NCBI GenBank assembly: GCA_012932865.1
Contig: SAXG01000004.1
Span: 682,001 to 746,000, forward strand
From: Amylostereum areolatum
Taxonomy: Eukaryota > Basidiomycota > Agaricomycetes > Russulales > Stereaceae
Direction of reading: 5' to 3'
Length of the DNA stretch: 64,000 bases
The notes beneath the pieces were generated by a model. It did not search any database. It was not told the origin of the DNA and saw only the letters and a program-made list of their open reading frames with translations. Position 1 is the first letter of the stretch. The number at the start of each line of letters is the position of its first letter. The position numbers and the translations under genes are program-made. Below are positions 37,001 through 49,008 of the stretch, one piece after another.

Positions 37001-37781
37001 ACAAACCTCCAGATGGCGTCGATGACCTTCTGGCATGGAGAACTTTTGATGAATCGTTTTGCTTTGCTGATGATGGCCATTTCGATAGCGTTTCCGACCC
37101 TATCCTCTATATCATCGTTCTCTTCGCGGGCTTGAGCTAGGAGGGTGGGGTCCGCGCCCGAGTACACAGGCCAGCTGGTTGTCGTGACGGTAGCGAGGTC
37201 CAGAAGGCTGTCTCCGTACTCGCGGAGGGTACGGATCGCGAGTAGCTCGCAGAGACTTGCGCGTGTCTTAGAAAGAGATGACGTGAGAAGGCCAGTATCT
37301 CTGAGGAAATGGGCGCGGTTGAGAAGGAGACAGAAGACAATGGACATATTGCCATTTTGCTGGAGGCCGATATATTTGTCGGCAAGAGGACGGACGAGGG
37401 TGTAGATCAAATCAGGTGCCGCAAGCTGTGCAGCCGCATAAGTTAGTTTTAAGCAGAGAGAATGGAATGACGAACGGCCTCATAAGTTAGCGGAGTGTCT
37501 GCGACAACTGGTAAGGGGAAAGTCTACGATTGGAAGGGGAGGAGAGGCGCGTACCGATGTAGTGCTGAAGAGTACGGAAGAAATTGGTCAATCCTGGCCG
37601 ATACGAGTAGAAACCAGGTATACCATCACATCCTGCACAGAAGGTCAATATCGCGCCGGGCTCGATGGTGGACAGAGAAGGGGCTAACCGCGCGAATCAG
37701 GTGAATTATTGGATAGACGGGGGTAGCCTCTATTTCCTCTAGCCGGAGGAGAGGCTGACGCTCTCTTTGAGTGTCGGTCAT
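34028..37781 (-). CDS. YVC1: Yvc1-like TRP-family vacuolar cation channel
   Basis: Yvc1 releases Ca2+ from the vacuole on osmotic or mechanical stimulus. The start at 37781 gives TDTQRERQPLLRLEEIEATP, then YPIIHLIRADVMHYIDTPLTYEAL across three short introns, DLIYTLVRPLADKYIGLQQN and SIVFCLLLNRAHFLRD, the conserved Yvc1 N-terminal linker. KTRASLCELLAIRTLREYGD and FIKSSPCQKVIDAIWR precede a run of hydrophobic exons (about 34900-36950), fitting six membrane segments and a pore. The last exon codes a cytosolic Ser/Pro/Arg-rich tail (RHRLTSILHEGAAEVARS, SPLAQIFQPVTIDEG) ending in a coiled coil (KLEEMEQRQKRMEELLKEI). The membrane exons were not all joined by hand. Divergent from the MBF gene. Confidence 0.85.
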
Positions 37782-37906
37782 GTCGTCGAGAACGAGCCCA
37801 AGACGAGTATCGAGATTCGAGACTTCGAGACTATGGTGGTCAGAAACAGACCTGAAGGCTCTGACAGAAAGCAGCTTGGTCACGACGCGCCAGAGTGAAG
37901 TCGTTC

Positions 37907-37912
37907 ACGCGT
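37907..37912. promoter_or_regulatory. MluI cell-cycle box (ACGCGT) in the YVC1/MBP1 promoter
   Basis: ACGCGT is the core site bound by MBF (Mbp1-Swi6). It lies 69 nt before the start codon of the Mbp1-like gene; a related gacgcgcc lies about 25 nt further upstream. Role inferred from family knowledge. Confidence 0.5.
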
Positions 37913-37980
37913 CTGTCGCGTCTTCAATCACTTGGTTTCCGCCGCCACTCGTTGACGTCGTCCCCACTGACTTATTCCTC

Positions 37981-40749
37981 ATGCAGGCCGCCACTCCTGT
38001 TAGGCCTCCGCAGCCACCTGCCCCTCAACAACAACCAAGTCCCGTCAAGATATACAATGCTGTTTACTCCTCTGTACAGGTCCGTCCATCCCCGTAGCTT
38101 TCCCATCCCCCCCTGCCCCAGCCTCATCTCTCTTCGTGTTACTTTGTCGTTCAGGTATATGAGTGTATGGTTCGCAGTGTAGCAGTCATGCGTCGCCGTT
38201 CAGACTCCTACGTGAATGCTACCCAGATCTTGAAGGTCGCAGGCGTCGACAAGGGCCGTCGAACCAAGATCCTTGAGAAAGAGATTCTCCCGGGAAAGCA
38301 CGAGATCGTTCAGGGTGGCTATGGAAAATACCAGGGGACCTGGTACGGAATTGCCCCCTTTCCCGTTTTCTCCAAGCCGAAACTGAAACTTACGTAGGAT
38401 CCCTCTCGACAGAGGGCGCGACATTGCCCTTCAATATGGTGTTGCTCACCTCCTCGCGCCCTTGTTCGATTTCGTGCCCAGCTCAGCATCTATGGGCCCT
38501 CTACCCCCCAACCTATCCAACGTTGGAGGTACCGTGTTCCTCCAATCCGTCTCGGAAGTTTTAGCTTCTTCCAGTGCAGGTCACGGCGGGGGCTACCTGC
38601 CTACCGCGCTACCTGCGGCCAACCTCATGCCAGGTTCCGCTTTGGCCCTCCTAAATCAAGGACGAGCTCAGGGTCTCTTTACCCCTCAATCATCCGTAAA
38701 CCAGACCGTCTTCAACACTGGTCCATTTCCTCCTGTTTCCCCTGCTCCAACGCCTGGGGTTTCCCCCACGCCGCCACCCCTTCAGCAGACTTTGAAACGC
38801 GCTCGCTCTGACCCCGACCAGGAGTTCAACCCGCAGGACAGCATTCACTCCATACTATCTGCGCAAGCAGAAGGGCTTGCGGCGGCCCCCGATATCCTCA
38901 TGGCTGACGGTCCGCGATCTTCATCTGCCGCGCCCATCCTTCAGTCCAACGGGGGTGACGCACCTTCACCATCGAAACGCGCTCGTACCGAGCCACCTCT
39001 CGCCATAGGCTCCTCCCAGACCCTTCCCACACCGCAACCAGGCTCTCGCCCTCCCTCCACAATGCCACAATTGATTAACGGCAACGACGGCGTACGCCTT
39101 GCTAACGGAGTCGCCCAGAATGGCGGTTATCCCCCTGGAAGTCGCGCCATACGGTTCGCGTCGAAGCCCATAATGCCTCGACATGGCGATCGGGCAGCTC
39201 CCCTCAAAGATCATAGGCGTGCACCCATTTTAACAACCATTGTTCAACGCGACGATCCCGATACGGTCTTGGATCTCTTGCGCGAGATTCCAATGGATGA
39301 CCCTGCTGCACCGCTCAATGCCGACGTCGTTCTTGATGATCTGGGACACACGGCTCTTCACATTGCAGCAAGTGTTGGCAGACTAAAGACTGTCGCCGCG
39401 CTGGTTGCAAGTGGTGCAGATGTCCACAGGGGTAATTACAATGGAGAAACTCCCCTCATTCGAGCGTGTCTTATGACAAATAACTTTGATCAACAATCCT
39501 TTGGCGAGCTGGTCACCCATCTGCATCCCTCCATTCGGACGCTGGACACGGCGCGGAAATCAATTTTGCACCACGTTGTCGCACTCGCGGGCATTAGAAA
39601 CCGCGCGATGGTCGCCGGATATTACCTCGACCAAATTTTCTTTTGGATTGCAGAGCAAGAAGAAGGAGATTTCAAGTCCGTGGTCGATCTACAAGACGAG
39701 CATGGAGATACGGCTCTGAATATTGCGGCGCGTGTGGGCAACCGGAGTTTGGTTCGCTCGTTCATCGATGTTGGAGCAAATCGCATATTACCCAACAGGC
39801 TAGGGCTAAGACCGGGTGACTTCGGGGTGGAGAATGAGGTGCGATTTTCTGCGTTTCTTTCACGGCGTTCCTCACGTCCCCTCGTGTTAAACAGGAACTC
39901 GGGGGCGGCCCTCGAGTCGAAGACCTCATCGCATCATTACGATCTGGTCCTTCCATTCCCGTGCAGAAGAGCCAGGATGTCATCGCTGACATGACAGCTA
40001 TGGTTCAAGGCCTTGGAACGGAGTTCACTGCTGAGTTGAAGGCGAAGCAGGACGCGTTGGACGTTACACAAGCTCATCTACGAGCGGCGACACGCGAACT
40101 TTCTGAACAGCGCAAGCAGATTCAAGCATGGCAGGCGCGTTGTGCGGAGTTAGACCAGGTCACTCAACGTATCCGCAACATCGAACGGGCTCTCGCAGAT
40201 GAGGATCGCTTTGACTGGACGGGACGCTCGTGTCTCGAGGGCGAGGAGGCAGACCCCGGACCTGCATTTACGTGGCGAGGCCAGAACTCAACCATGGCGG
40301 GCCTTGGGTCGCTCGTGGACGTATCGTTCAGCCTTGACGCAGAGCCGAACATCCCTCCTTCGGATACCTATCAGAGTTTAGTGAAGATGCGTAGGATGAA
40401 AATATGGCACAAACGCATGGAGCAACTCATGGAGCAGAGGTTGAAGAGCTTGCATGGTGCCAGTGCAGAGAGGGAGTTCCAGTGCAAAAAGATCGTTGCG
40501 TTGTGCACGGGTGTGCCCATTGACAGAGTGGAGGCGGTGAGCGAAAACTAAGGTCGCCAGCTGAACTCTTGCTGACGATCGACATGGCCCCTAGATTTTG
40601 GACGACCTGGTCATCGCCGTAGAGAGCGAGACGCACGCCGTCGATATTGGGCGGGTGTCCGGATTTATGCAGAAGGTACAACCACTTTCCTTCAACATCG
40701 TCCGCTCTGTTGATCTCATTCTTTGTAGGTCCGTGACGGTGTAATATAG
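37981..40749 (+). CDS. MBP1: APSES/ankyrin transcription factor of the MBF/SBF complex (Mbp1/Res-like)
   Basis: These factors bind MCB boxes and drive G1/S genes. The start at 37981 ([18 protein letters not shown]) leads to the APSES/KilA-N DNA-binding domain spread over three exons: [32 protein letters not shown] then [40 protein letters not shown], and [21 protein letters not shown] Pro/Ser linker with KRARSDP and KRART basic patches follows. Ankyrin repeats run about 39330-39810 ([48 protein letters not shown]). Then comes a coiled coil ([20 protein letters not shown]) and a conserved C-terminal helix region; two short introns precede the end MQKVRDGVI. No frame problems. Six exons or so. 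Confidence 0.92.
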
Positions 40750-40881
40750 TCTTTTCCCGATCGCTCCCCGATTGTCGTGCCATCTGTATTTCTTCATCGT
40801 GTTTCTCCAGGATGTCCGTCTCGGAGTGTATTTAATAATATCGTCATATTGCATTGTATGTCATACATATCTTCCATTATC

Positions 40882-42866
40882 TCATAACGCGCTTTCGGGA
40901 GAAAATAGCTGGAAATTACGGTTGTATGTCCCGGACGCGAGCATCTTGGAATCGCTCGATAAGTCGACAGACATGACTTTGCTTCCATCCGTCTGCAGCG
41001 TGGCAAGCAATTGCCAGTCATCGGCGCTCCAGAGCTTGACTACGCCGTCGTAACCTGCACTGGCCATATATAGCCCTGGGCGGTATTTCCATTCCTGCGC
41101 AATTTTCTCGTGCTCCTGCTCTTGTGCAGATTTGCCCGGTGACCCTTCTTTCGAGTGTTCCTGTGTTGGTGATGCCTCGGACACTTCCATTGCATCCGAG
41201 GTGGGGTGACGTTGAGCGACATGGGCAGGGATCGTTCCGTCGGAATGGAAGAAGCGGACATCGGAGACGTTATTCAGGTGTGCGGGAATAGTGTAAAGCG
41301 CCTTGAGCGAGCGCATGTCCCATATACGAATCGTGTCGTCGGCCGCACCTGACGCGATTTGATATCTGGATAGGCGTAAGCATCAAAGTAGACAAAACGC
41401 CAGAGCCTTGTGCGCACCCGATTGGAGAAAAGGCCAGAGAAAGGATGCCTTCGACGTGACCGTCGAGGACCATGGCAGTACGACCTGTGCGTAAATCCCA
41501 CACTCTTCCGATCGCATCCAGACCTCTGGAAACTGTCGGGATGAAATTAAATGAGAAGTGTATAATCTGTACTTACCCAGATGCTACTAAGGCCCCGTCG
41601 TTTTGGAAGTCAACAGCATATACTTCCTTGGAGTGTCCTTCTTGCAAGAGAAGTTCCTGCGATGTTCTGACGTCCCACAAACGCCATGTCGTGTCAAAAC
41701 TAGCGCTGGCGACATAGTCTCCGGTGGGATGAAAAACAACACGACAAACCCTGTCTTGATGGCCTTTTAGTACTGACAGAGGAGTCTCGCTATAGCGAAG
41801 TCAATGGCGAAATAGCACATGCATGATCGGAACGCTCACCTGTTCAGCGACCAAAGATTAACACAGGCGTCACCTGCTCCACTTGCAAGGTTGACGGTAT
41901 CCGGACTTTGCGATAATGTTGCTTGCGGATGCCAAGCTACGCCACCTACACGATCACTGTGTCCTGAAAAGACTGAGGACAGTGAAGCTTCTCAGAACTA
42001 TGAGCCACATACCTCGAAGAGTTCGAATAGGGGTACACGCTGGGACATTCCATAGCTTGACAGAACCCGACCAGCTTGCAGTGGCCAACATTTCACTGTT
42101 TGGAGCAAATCGTACCAGCGATATCGGCCGGTCGTCCCCGATTTGGGAGCCAAGATTGGTGAAGCTCTGGTTACAGTATCAGAGTAGAGTTGGCGTGTAC
42201 GGCCTGTAACCCACCTTCACATCGGCAAAGACTCGTTTTCGGATATCAAGGATATGACCCAACGGCATCTTGCTATCTAGTCGCTGCTGGACTATGCGCT
42301 TGTAAGCTCTGCGCAATAAAGAATAGAATAAGAGCCGTAAGCACCTTACGAAAGCTATGGGGCAGTGGCGAAATCCCAACCTACGGATCGAGGAGTCCGC
42401 TATTGCCTGCCTCGCTTTTAATAAGTCCATGGATCCTGGGGAGTAGAATTCCTCCTGCGGATTCCTGAGTGAGATGATGTAAACACAGTATCGGCACACA
42501 TACCTCCTCCTCACTTTCTTCTTCAGATTCCTCATCGACTTGCATTGCATCGTCTCCTCGAGCAGCATTGATTTGTGAGAGCACGTAAATCAAACGGTCT
42601 CGTCGGTCTGCAGCCTACCAGTAAAGTTAAGCACGAGGACACTCTTGAGAAGGCAGGATGCGCACCCGTTCACCGAAAAGCGTTATGGGTTCCCCAATCT
42701 CGCGAAGACGCGCTCGGACGCGATTGTCGTCGGTCGGTACGGCCATATTCCGGGCCTTTTTCTTCCGTTCGAGTTCATCGAGGATGACTTTGTTCTCCAA
42801 ACGTGCACGTTCTGACCCAAGATAGTTTCCATCGTCCACGAGGGTATCGTAAGTCAGGTCGGCCAT
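40882..42866 (-). CDS. PRP4: U4/U6 snRNP protein Prp4 (PRPF4), WD40
   Basis: Prp4 is a core U4/U6.U5 tri-snRNP protein. The N-terminal SFM motif region is clear: [25 protein letters not shown], then after an intron [13 protein letters not shown]. An acidic stretch ([11 protein letters not shown]) precedes [40 protein letters not shown] and RKRVFADVK, typical of the Prp4 linker. WD repeats follow: [20 protein letters not shown] with [42 protein letters not shown] with [36 protein letters not shown]; the exon coding for [46 protein letters not shown]; and [20 protein letters not shown]. About nine short introns and no frame slips. Convergent with the Mbp1-like gene (132-nt gap). Confidence 0.93.
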
Positions 42867-43050
42867 GGTCACGACAGAGAATGGGAGCAAGGACTAAGAT
42901 AGAGAGCAAAGAGTCTTGAAAGACGCGTTCTCCGACACGGTAAGGATTTGTCACGTGCAGATCCCACGTGGCGTTCAAGTTCAGTCGCGGTGGCAGTTCG
43001 ACACGTCTCTACTCAGCTCCCACCCATTGTCATTCTCTTCTCCAGCCACC
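42867..43050. promoter_or_regulatory. PRP4/PMT4 divergent promoter with two E-boxes and one MCB
   Basis: In 184 nt there are CACGTG at 42952-42957 and 42965-42970 (centres 13 bp apart, just over one helical turn) and ACGCGT at 42923-42928. PMT4 has the start context GCCACCATG. Confidence 0.5.
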
Positions 43051-45845
43051 ATGTCAGAGCCTCGTACAGGCATTCGACACAGAAAAGCCCAAGGGCCTGC
43101 TGCCGCCGCGGTCTCTCCACTTTCCAGCGATTCCGACGACGAGAATTCCCCTCCGGTGCGCATATATGTTCTTCGTGAATTCCCAATAATGTACTGACCG
43201 TCGAGCTCTCGCAGAAGCCTCAAACGCAGCTGGATGCTTTCCTCGATTCACCCAGGGCGAGCATGGTCACCGTTGGTGTGCTCACCGCTCTCGCCTTCGC
43301 CCTTCGTTTCTACAAAATCAACCATCCAGACCAAGTAGTGTGCGTCTTCGTAACTTAATTTGCTTGTTTGCGCAGTGTACTGAAATTATTGGTACAATTT
43401 CAGATTTGACGAAGTTCATTTCGGCAAGTTTGCAGCATACTACATCTCGCATGAATACTACTTCGACGTCCATCCGCCTTTTGCCAAACTCCTCTTCGGC
43501 CTTGCTGGATGGTTCGTTGGATTCGACGGACATTTCACTTTCGACAACATTGGCGACAGCTATACCGAAAACAATGTTCCATATGTTGGCATGAGGGCCC
43601 TCCCAGCTATTTTAGGCAGCCTGACAATTCCGGTTGTTTATGGGATCATGAAGGAAACCGGCTATGGCACGGTCATCTCTGCGTTCTCGGCTGCTCTCAT
43701 CCTTTTCGGTGCGACTTTCATCGCTTTAGGATGCCGTTACGATTGTTTGGCTAACGAATGCATAGACAATGCGCATATCGCCCAGTCTCGCCTGATCCTA
43801 TTGGATGCTACCCTGATATTCTTCATGTCCCTGACGGTTTATTCTTATGTTCGATTCCGTAAGCTCCGCTACAGGTAGACCTCCTCTTTCCTCACCACAC
43901 GTAGGTCGCTGATCGTGGAATAGAGAATTTTCAGCCGAATGGTGGGGATGGTTAATCGGCACGGGGGTGTTCATGGCTTGTACTTGGGGCTCGAAGGTCA
44001 ACGGTATCTTAACCGTTTTTGCCATTGGCGCTGCAGTCCTTGTCGATCTTTGGGATATCCTCGATCATCGCAAGAACCCAAACATAGTATGCTTTTTGAA
44101 CAGGTCAAGATCCTCGTTACTGACCTTAGTGCTTTATAGGATGTATTCTACCGGCATTTTGTTGCCCGCGCGATCGGCCTTATCGTTGTCCCAATCATCG
44201 TCTATCTGTCTTTCTTCTGGGTTCACTTCGCCGTACTTACCAAATCCGGCCCGGGAGACACCTTCATGAGTCCTCAATTCCAGGAGAGCCTGACCGGAAA
44301 CGAGTTGTTGATGAACAGCCAAGGTGCGTGGGAGTTTAATGGATGGGTTTAATATCCTAATGATTTCTCACAGAAATCCGTTATTTTGATACTGTCACCA
44401 TCCGTCACAAGGACACGAAGGTGTTTTTACACTCCCACCCCGAGCGTTACCCTCTCCGGTATGACGATGGTCGCATCAGCAGCCAAGGTCAACAGGTCAC
44501 TGGATATGGGCACGCTGACCAAAACAACTGGTGGCAAATCATACCGACGAAGGCGATTCCTGATACTGGCCGTGGCCGCGTTGTCCGACACGAAGATGCT
44601 GTGCAACTTCTTCACGTCAATACTGACACAGTTCTCCTCACTCATGACGTCGCGTCCTCTCTCATGCCTACCAACCAAGAGTTCACAACGTGGCCGAAAG
44701 AGGACTATTCTCGTTACAACGAGACGTTGTTTCACCTGTACCTCTCAGGGGCGCATGAAGGCGAGGCATGGCGAAGCAAGAGTGGCCACTTCCGCCTAGT
44801 ACACGAAGTTACGAAAGTATCTCTGTGGACGCACCGGGAGCAGCTTCCCGACTGGGCTTTTAAGCAACAAGAGATCAACGGCGACAAGAACCCACAGGAG
44901 AAGACTGCCATTTGGTTTGTGGACGAGATTCATTGAGGCGGGCGGTTCGTGTGTCTCTTATCTTGACATTCGGCTTACTGATTGTAGTTTCGAAAGATGG
45001 CGAAGACCTCCTCAAGCGCGTGGATGCGAAAGCGAAGGAGCCCAAACCGAGGAATTTCTTCAAGAAGTTCTTTGAACTGCAGCTGCTCATGCTACAGCAT
45101 AATGCTGGTTTAACTGCCTCGCACCCTTACGCTAGCAACCCCATCAACTGGCCGTTTTTGATCAGCGGCATCAGTTTCTGGACGGAAAGCACAGAGCAGA
45201 AGCAGATTTACCTCATCGGTAACCTCGTTGGGTGGTGGACATGTCTTGTCGCACTGTCTGTGTATATCGGACTAGTAGCGGCGGACTTGTTGGCACGGAG
45301 ACGTGATACGAAGGCTATCCCTCGAGGTCAGTCTTTTTCTCTAATCGTTAGTTCATGTAGCCAATTGACTGGTATATCTAGCCGTTCGCAACCGTCTGTG
45401 GAACTCCGCCGGGTTCTTTTTCCTGGTCTGGTTTATTCACTTTTTCCCCTTCTTCCTCATGAACCGCCAATTGTTCATTCACCATTACCTTCCGTCTCAC
45501 CTGGCGTCGGCCCTCATCGCTGGTGCCGCATTGCACTTTTTACTCTCTGACACGGTCAATTATCCCATCTCTGTCCGCGGCCATTTCACACGTCTACGAC
45601 CACGGGAATACGCGGAGATTGGTCTTCGTGGTCCCATCCTTGTCAGCATTTTCTGTGTGGCGTTATTTGCTTGCTTTGCCTATATTGCCCCCTTGACCTA
45701 TGGTACACCAGGGTGCGTCGATTCAGTTGTGAATGGGAGTTTTGCTCATTGCTAACGGGCCCTTCACAGAATGGATGGCGAGACAGTCAACTCAAAACGC
45801 CTCTTGGGTACATGGACCCTACACTTCGCCGCGAAGAAGTCATGA
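43051..45845 (+). CDS. PMT4: Dolichyl-phosphate-mannose protein O-mannosyltransferase, Pmt4 type
   Basis: Pmt4 transfers mannose from Dol-P-Man to Ser/Thr of secreted and membrane proteins in the ER. The start at 43051 has a strong context. Visible: ASMVTVGVLTALAFALRFYK (TM1), FDEVHFGKFAAYYISHEYYF with the catalytic Asp-Glu pair in the first luminal loop, DVHPPFAKLLFGLAGW, QSRLILLDATLIFFMS, ACTWGSKVNG, MIR domains (about 44370-44935: YFDTVTIRHKDTKVFLHSHP, VQLLHVNTDTVLLTHDVASS, GHFRLVHEVTKVSLWTH), then HPYASNPINWPFLISGISFW and NRQLFIHHYLPSHLASALIA, and the end TWTLHFAAKKS. HPYAS-PINWPF and ISFW assign it to the Pmt4 rather than Pmt1/2 group. An in-frame TGA (44934-44936) after WFVDEIH is removed if one T is extra; the downstream intron phase then fits. 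Confidence 0.92.
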
Positions 45846-46202
45846 GGATATCATAGGACAGGTGGATGATATAGTCGACACTGAGGACCTGGAGTCCTGG
45901 ACACTTGGATATATCTGTTTTCTCGAATGTAGTTACCCGTACTTATATGCAGCTTTTGTGACATAGTCTCTTGATAATTGATAGATACGAGTGACCTAGG
46001 ATGTCGATACGAGCTTTAACGTTGACAACGACGAATTATACGGATGGTGAAACTGCGGCACAATCATGAGGGAGGGCCTGGCAGCCGCCCACGCGCGCGG
46101 TGGCACGGCTTCGATATTCGGGTCTTCAACTTCTTGCATTCAACTTGTCTCCGGCAACTTCTGCCTCGGCACTTTGCTGCAGTCGTCTTCGTCGTGTGCG
46201 CC
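45846..46202. other. Spacer between PMT4 and MVP1 (same strand)
   Basis: 357 nt. An open stretch at 46044-46200 runs into the MVP1 start, but the protein family begins at the Met used below, so it is taken as leader. No other feature. Confidence 0.45.
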
Positions 46203-48758
46203 ATGTTCAACGCTCCACGACCTACACAGGCCTACGGCATCTCTTCTACTACCAGTTTTGGTGGAAGCTTTGTGGACGAGAATCCGCTCGCGAGCTCAAC
46301 ATACGACGATGGGCTCGATCCTTGGAGCGCCTCTCCGAGCCCCGCTCCTCCTGCTGTCCCCTCCTTGTTTGTCTCGGCTATTGGTACGTGCTATGTATCT
46401 GCTAGCGTAACTCTCTGATGACAGTCTGTCCAGCGGATGCTACTGTACCCGCGATATACCAACAATCGTTCAGCACTGTTGACCCGGCCAACTCGGGTGA
46501 AACATCGGTGAACGCGCTGTCTCGCGTCCTTGCAACATCTGGACTACCCGCCTCGACCGTTGATAAGGTATGTCCCTGCCCTGCTAAGCCCGGGATATTC
46601 TCTCACACATTTATGCGCCCTCGTCAGATCATCAACCTTGTGAGCTCGCGGCCACGAGTATCCAAACTCGAATTCTTCGTCGCGTTGGCATTAGTAGCGT
46701 TGGCACAAGCTGGGAAAGGTATGTCGCAGTGCAGTCCTGTAAATGTGATATCAATGCTAAACCAAGGATAGATGTCAGTGTCGAACAAGTCGCTGCTTTG
46801 GCGCAACAGAATACACTCCCAGAGCCTACACTCGATCTCGATGCCCTTACCACCCCTGCCCCCTCCGCTATAAATTACACCCGCCAGAACTCTGGCGTTC
46901 GTGCCCCTCCACCTATATTCTCTTCAGACGATCCCTGGAGCGCCTCCCGATTTTCGGCTGGGAACGATACGGTGCCTCCAAGTGCAATGAACGGCGGTAC
47001 TTCGAGTGTTGCGGGAAGTGGCTTACCAAAAGGGTGGTGGCAGAGGGAAGAGAAGGTTTCGGTAAACTTTGGAGGGCAACAGGGATTCATCTTGAATCGA
47101 TACATGCTATACGACATTGTGACCCAGGTAAGGAACCCGCATTGCATCTTCGTGGACAGGTCTAACAGTCACTGTGTAGCGGGGAGCACCAGTGTCTCGA
47201 CGGTATTCTGAATTTGTCTTCTTGTGGGACTGTCTCGTTCGACGGTATCCCTTCCGTTTGTTGCCCCAGCTTCCTCCCAAACGTATAGGACGTGCGTTCT
47301 CACGATGCCCGTTCCATTCCGTTTGGATGCTAACAGCAGATGCTTAGCGGACGAATCTTTCCTTGAACAAAGACGGTAGGGTTCGAAATATGCATTAATT
47401 CATGTCAAGCTAACGACGTTGCAGAAAAGGCCTCCAACGCTTCTTAAACTTCGTCATGTACGTTTGTGCTACCCTTTTGTCTGGCTCTTCCCCGGACTTA
47501 TCTTTCGTAGAAACCATCCTGTTATCAAGGAAGACGCAGTCCTAGCGACCTTCCTAGTCGAGCCATCGTTCGAACAATGGCGAAAAACGTCGTCTATCTC
47601 TTTCGACGAAGAGTCCGTTGGCAAGCGAGTGGACAGGGTCGAAGAGATGACTATCCCCAGCGATCTCGAGGATAAGCTGGCGTACGCACATTTTTCCTCC
47701 GCGGTGTCTGATTCTCAAACCTCTGAGCAGTAACGTCCGGTCGAAGATAGTGCCTCTCATCGAGGCATGGCAGAAGATCACTATCCTCGCAGAGCGCATC
47801 ATCCGAAAACGCGAAGCAGCAGCGGTACGAATCCCATCCAACGCTCGGCCTTTCTACGTACCTCCTCACATGTCGCTGCCTCCCCGTATCACATATAACT
47901 CGCTGACCTCACTCCTTCATTCCGCCACCAACTCGTCGCCGCGCTCCTCTCTTTCCCTCACAAATCCCGCTGCCGCCCTGTCTGGGCCGTCGGACATGCA
48001 GGCGGACTTGTCGAGGCTCACTAACACTTTAAGGGTGTTGGTAGAAGTAAATGGTCAATGTTGGCGTGGGGAGGATTGTGAACTTTCGGAGGGCGTGAAG
48101 CAGGGGGTTAGGCGCGTTTCTGACCACACGCAAGCGCACACGGATATCTTGGAACAACGCGTCAGTTTGTCGTCCTGTCGCCGTCCTCGACCTGCTCACT
48201 ACCTTTGTAGACTCGCACCCTCCTACACACCACCCTTGAGGGTCTCAAGGTCCGTTTATAATGCTCAGAGACTTGCCAGCTCTTGACTGTCTTCCCACAG
48301 AGCCAACGCGACCTTTTTATCGCCATGCGCGACTTGTTCATCCGGCACGACCGACTGTCCGTCGACCAGGTCGAACGCCTTAAGAAACGCGTAGACACAA
48401 ACTCGATCAAACTTGATGGGATCAAGGCGGCCGCGAAGGACGGATGGGAGGAAGACGCGGACAAGATATCCAGCTCGGTCGAAAAAGACAAGGTGGCGAT
48501 AGCTGCACAACTCAATCGCCGAGTGTTCGTTCGTGCTTGGTGCGTGACTGCGTTCTTTTGATCTTCAGCGGAGTGTACTGATATGGTGGGTGTAAAGCAT
48601 GTGGCACGAATTGCGCGTAGTACTGCATAACCGGGAGAACACCCTCTTGACTCAAGCCGTGCAGACATTTGCGAGGGAGGAGATGCAATATGCGGAGCGT
48701 GTCACGGCAAATTGGACCTCCCTCGTGGACGCAATCGACGGTATGCCCTTGGAATGAG
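46203..48758 (+). CDS. MVP1: Sorting nexin Mvp1 (SNX8-like)
   Basis: Mvp1 makes membrane tubules for endosome-to-Golgi/vacuole retrieval. The start MFNAPRPTQAYGISS with FVDENPLASSTYDDGLDPWS matches the family N-terminus. An EH-like region follows (ATVPAIYQQSFSTVDPANSG, LSRVLATSGLPASTVDK, RPRVSKLEFFVALALVALAQ). The PX domain covers LNRYMLYDIVTQ, SRRYSEFVFLWDCLVRRYPF and LPQLPPKRIG, with the phosphoinositide-binding RRYSEF. The BAR part begins KRVDRVEEMTIPSDLEDKLA and continues IVPLIEAWQKITILAERIIR, DLFIRHDRLSVDQVERLKKR and MWHELRVVLHNRENTLLTQA, ending DAIDGMPLE. About nine exons, all joined by canonical short introns in one frame. Confidence 0.92.
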
Positions 48759-49008
48759 TGGTCTCGACGGTGGGGTGTCGGTGATAATGAATCCATGATA
48801 ACGATGTCTCGATCTATCTTACACGGAGTATACCCTCAACATGCACGATCATGATGATAATTGTTATATGGCCCCGAGTTGATGGGCACCCTGACTGAGA
48901 GTTCGTGCTCATCACCGAGTAGTGAGTGGCAGCGGCGTTCTCGTGTATTAAAACAGGTATTTTACGGGCCCCCCGCCGTCGTAGATATGAAAGCTATCTG
49001 ATACACTT

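Noticed and set aside
46044..46202. N-terminal extension of MVP1
   Set aside because: Open in frame, but the conserved family N-terminus starts at the Met at 46203, and the upstream sequence is not like any Mvp1.
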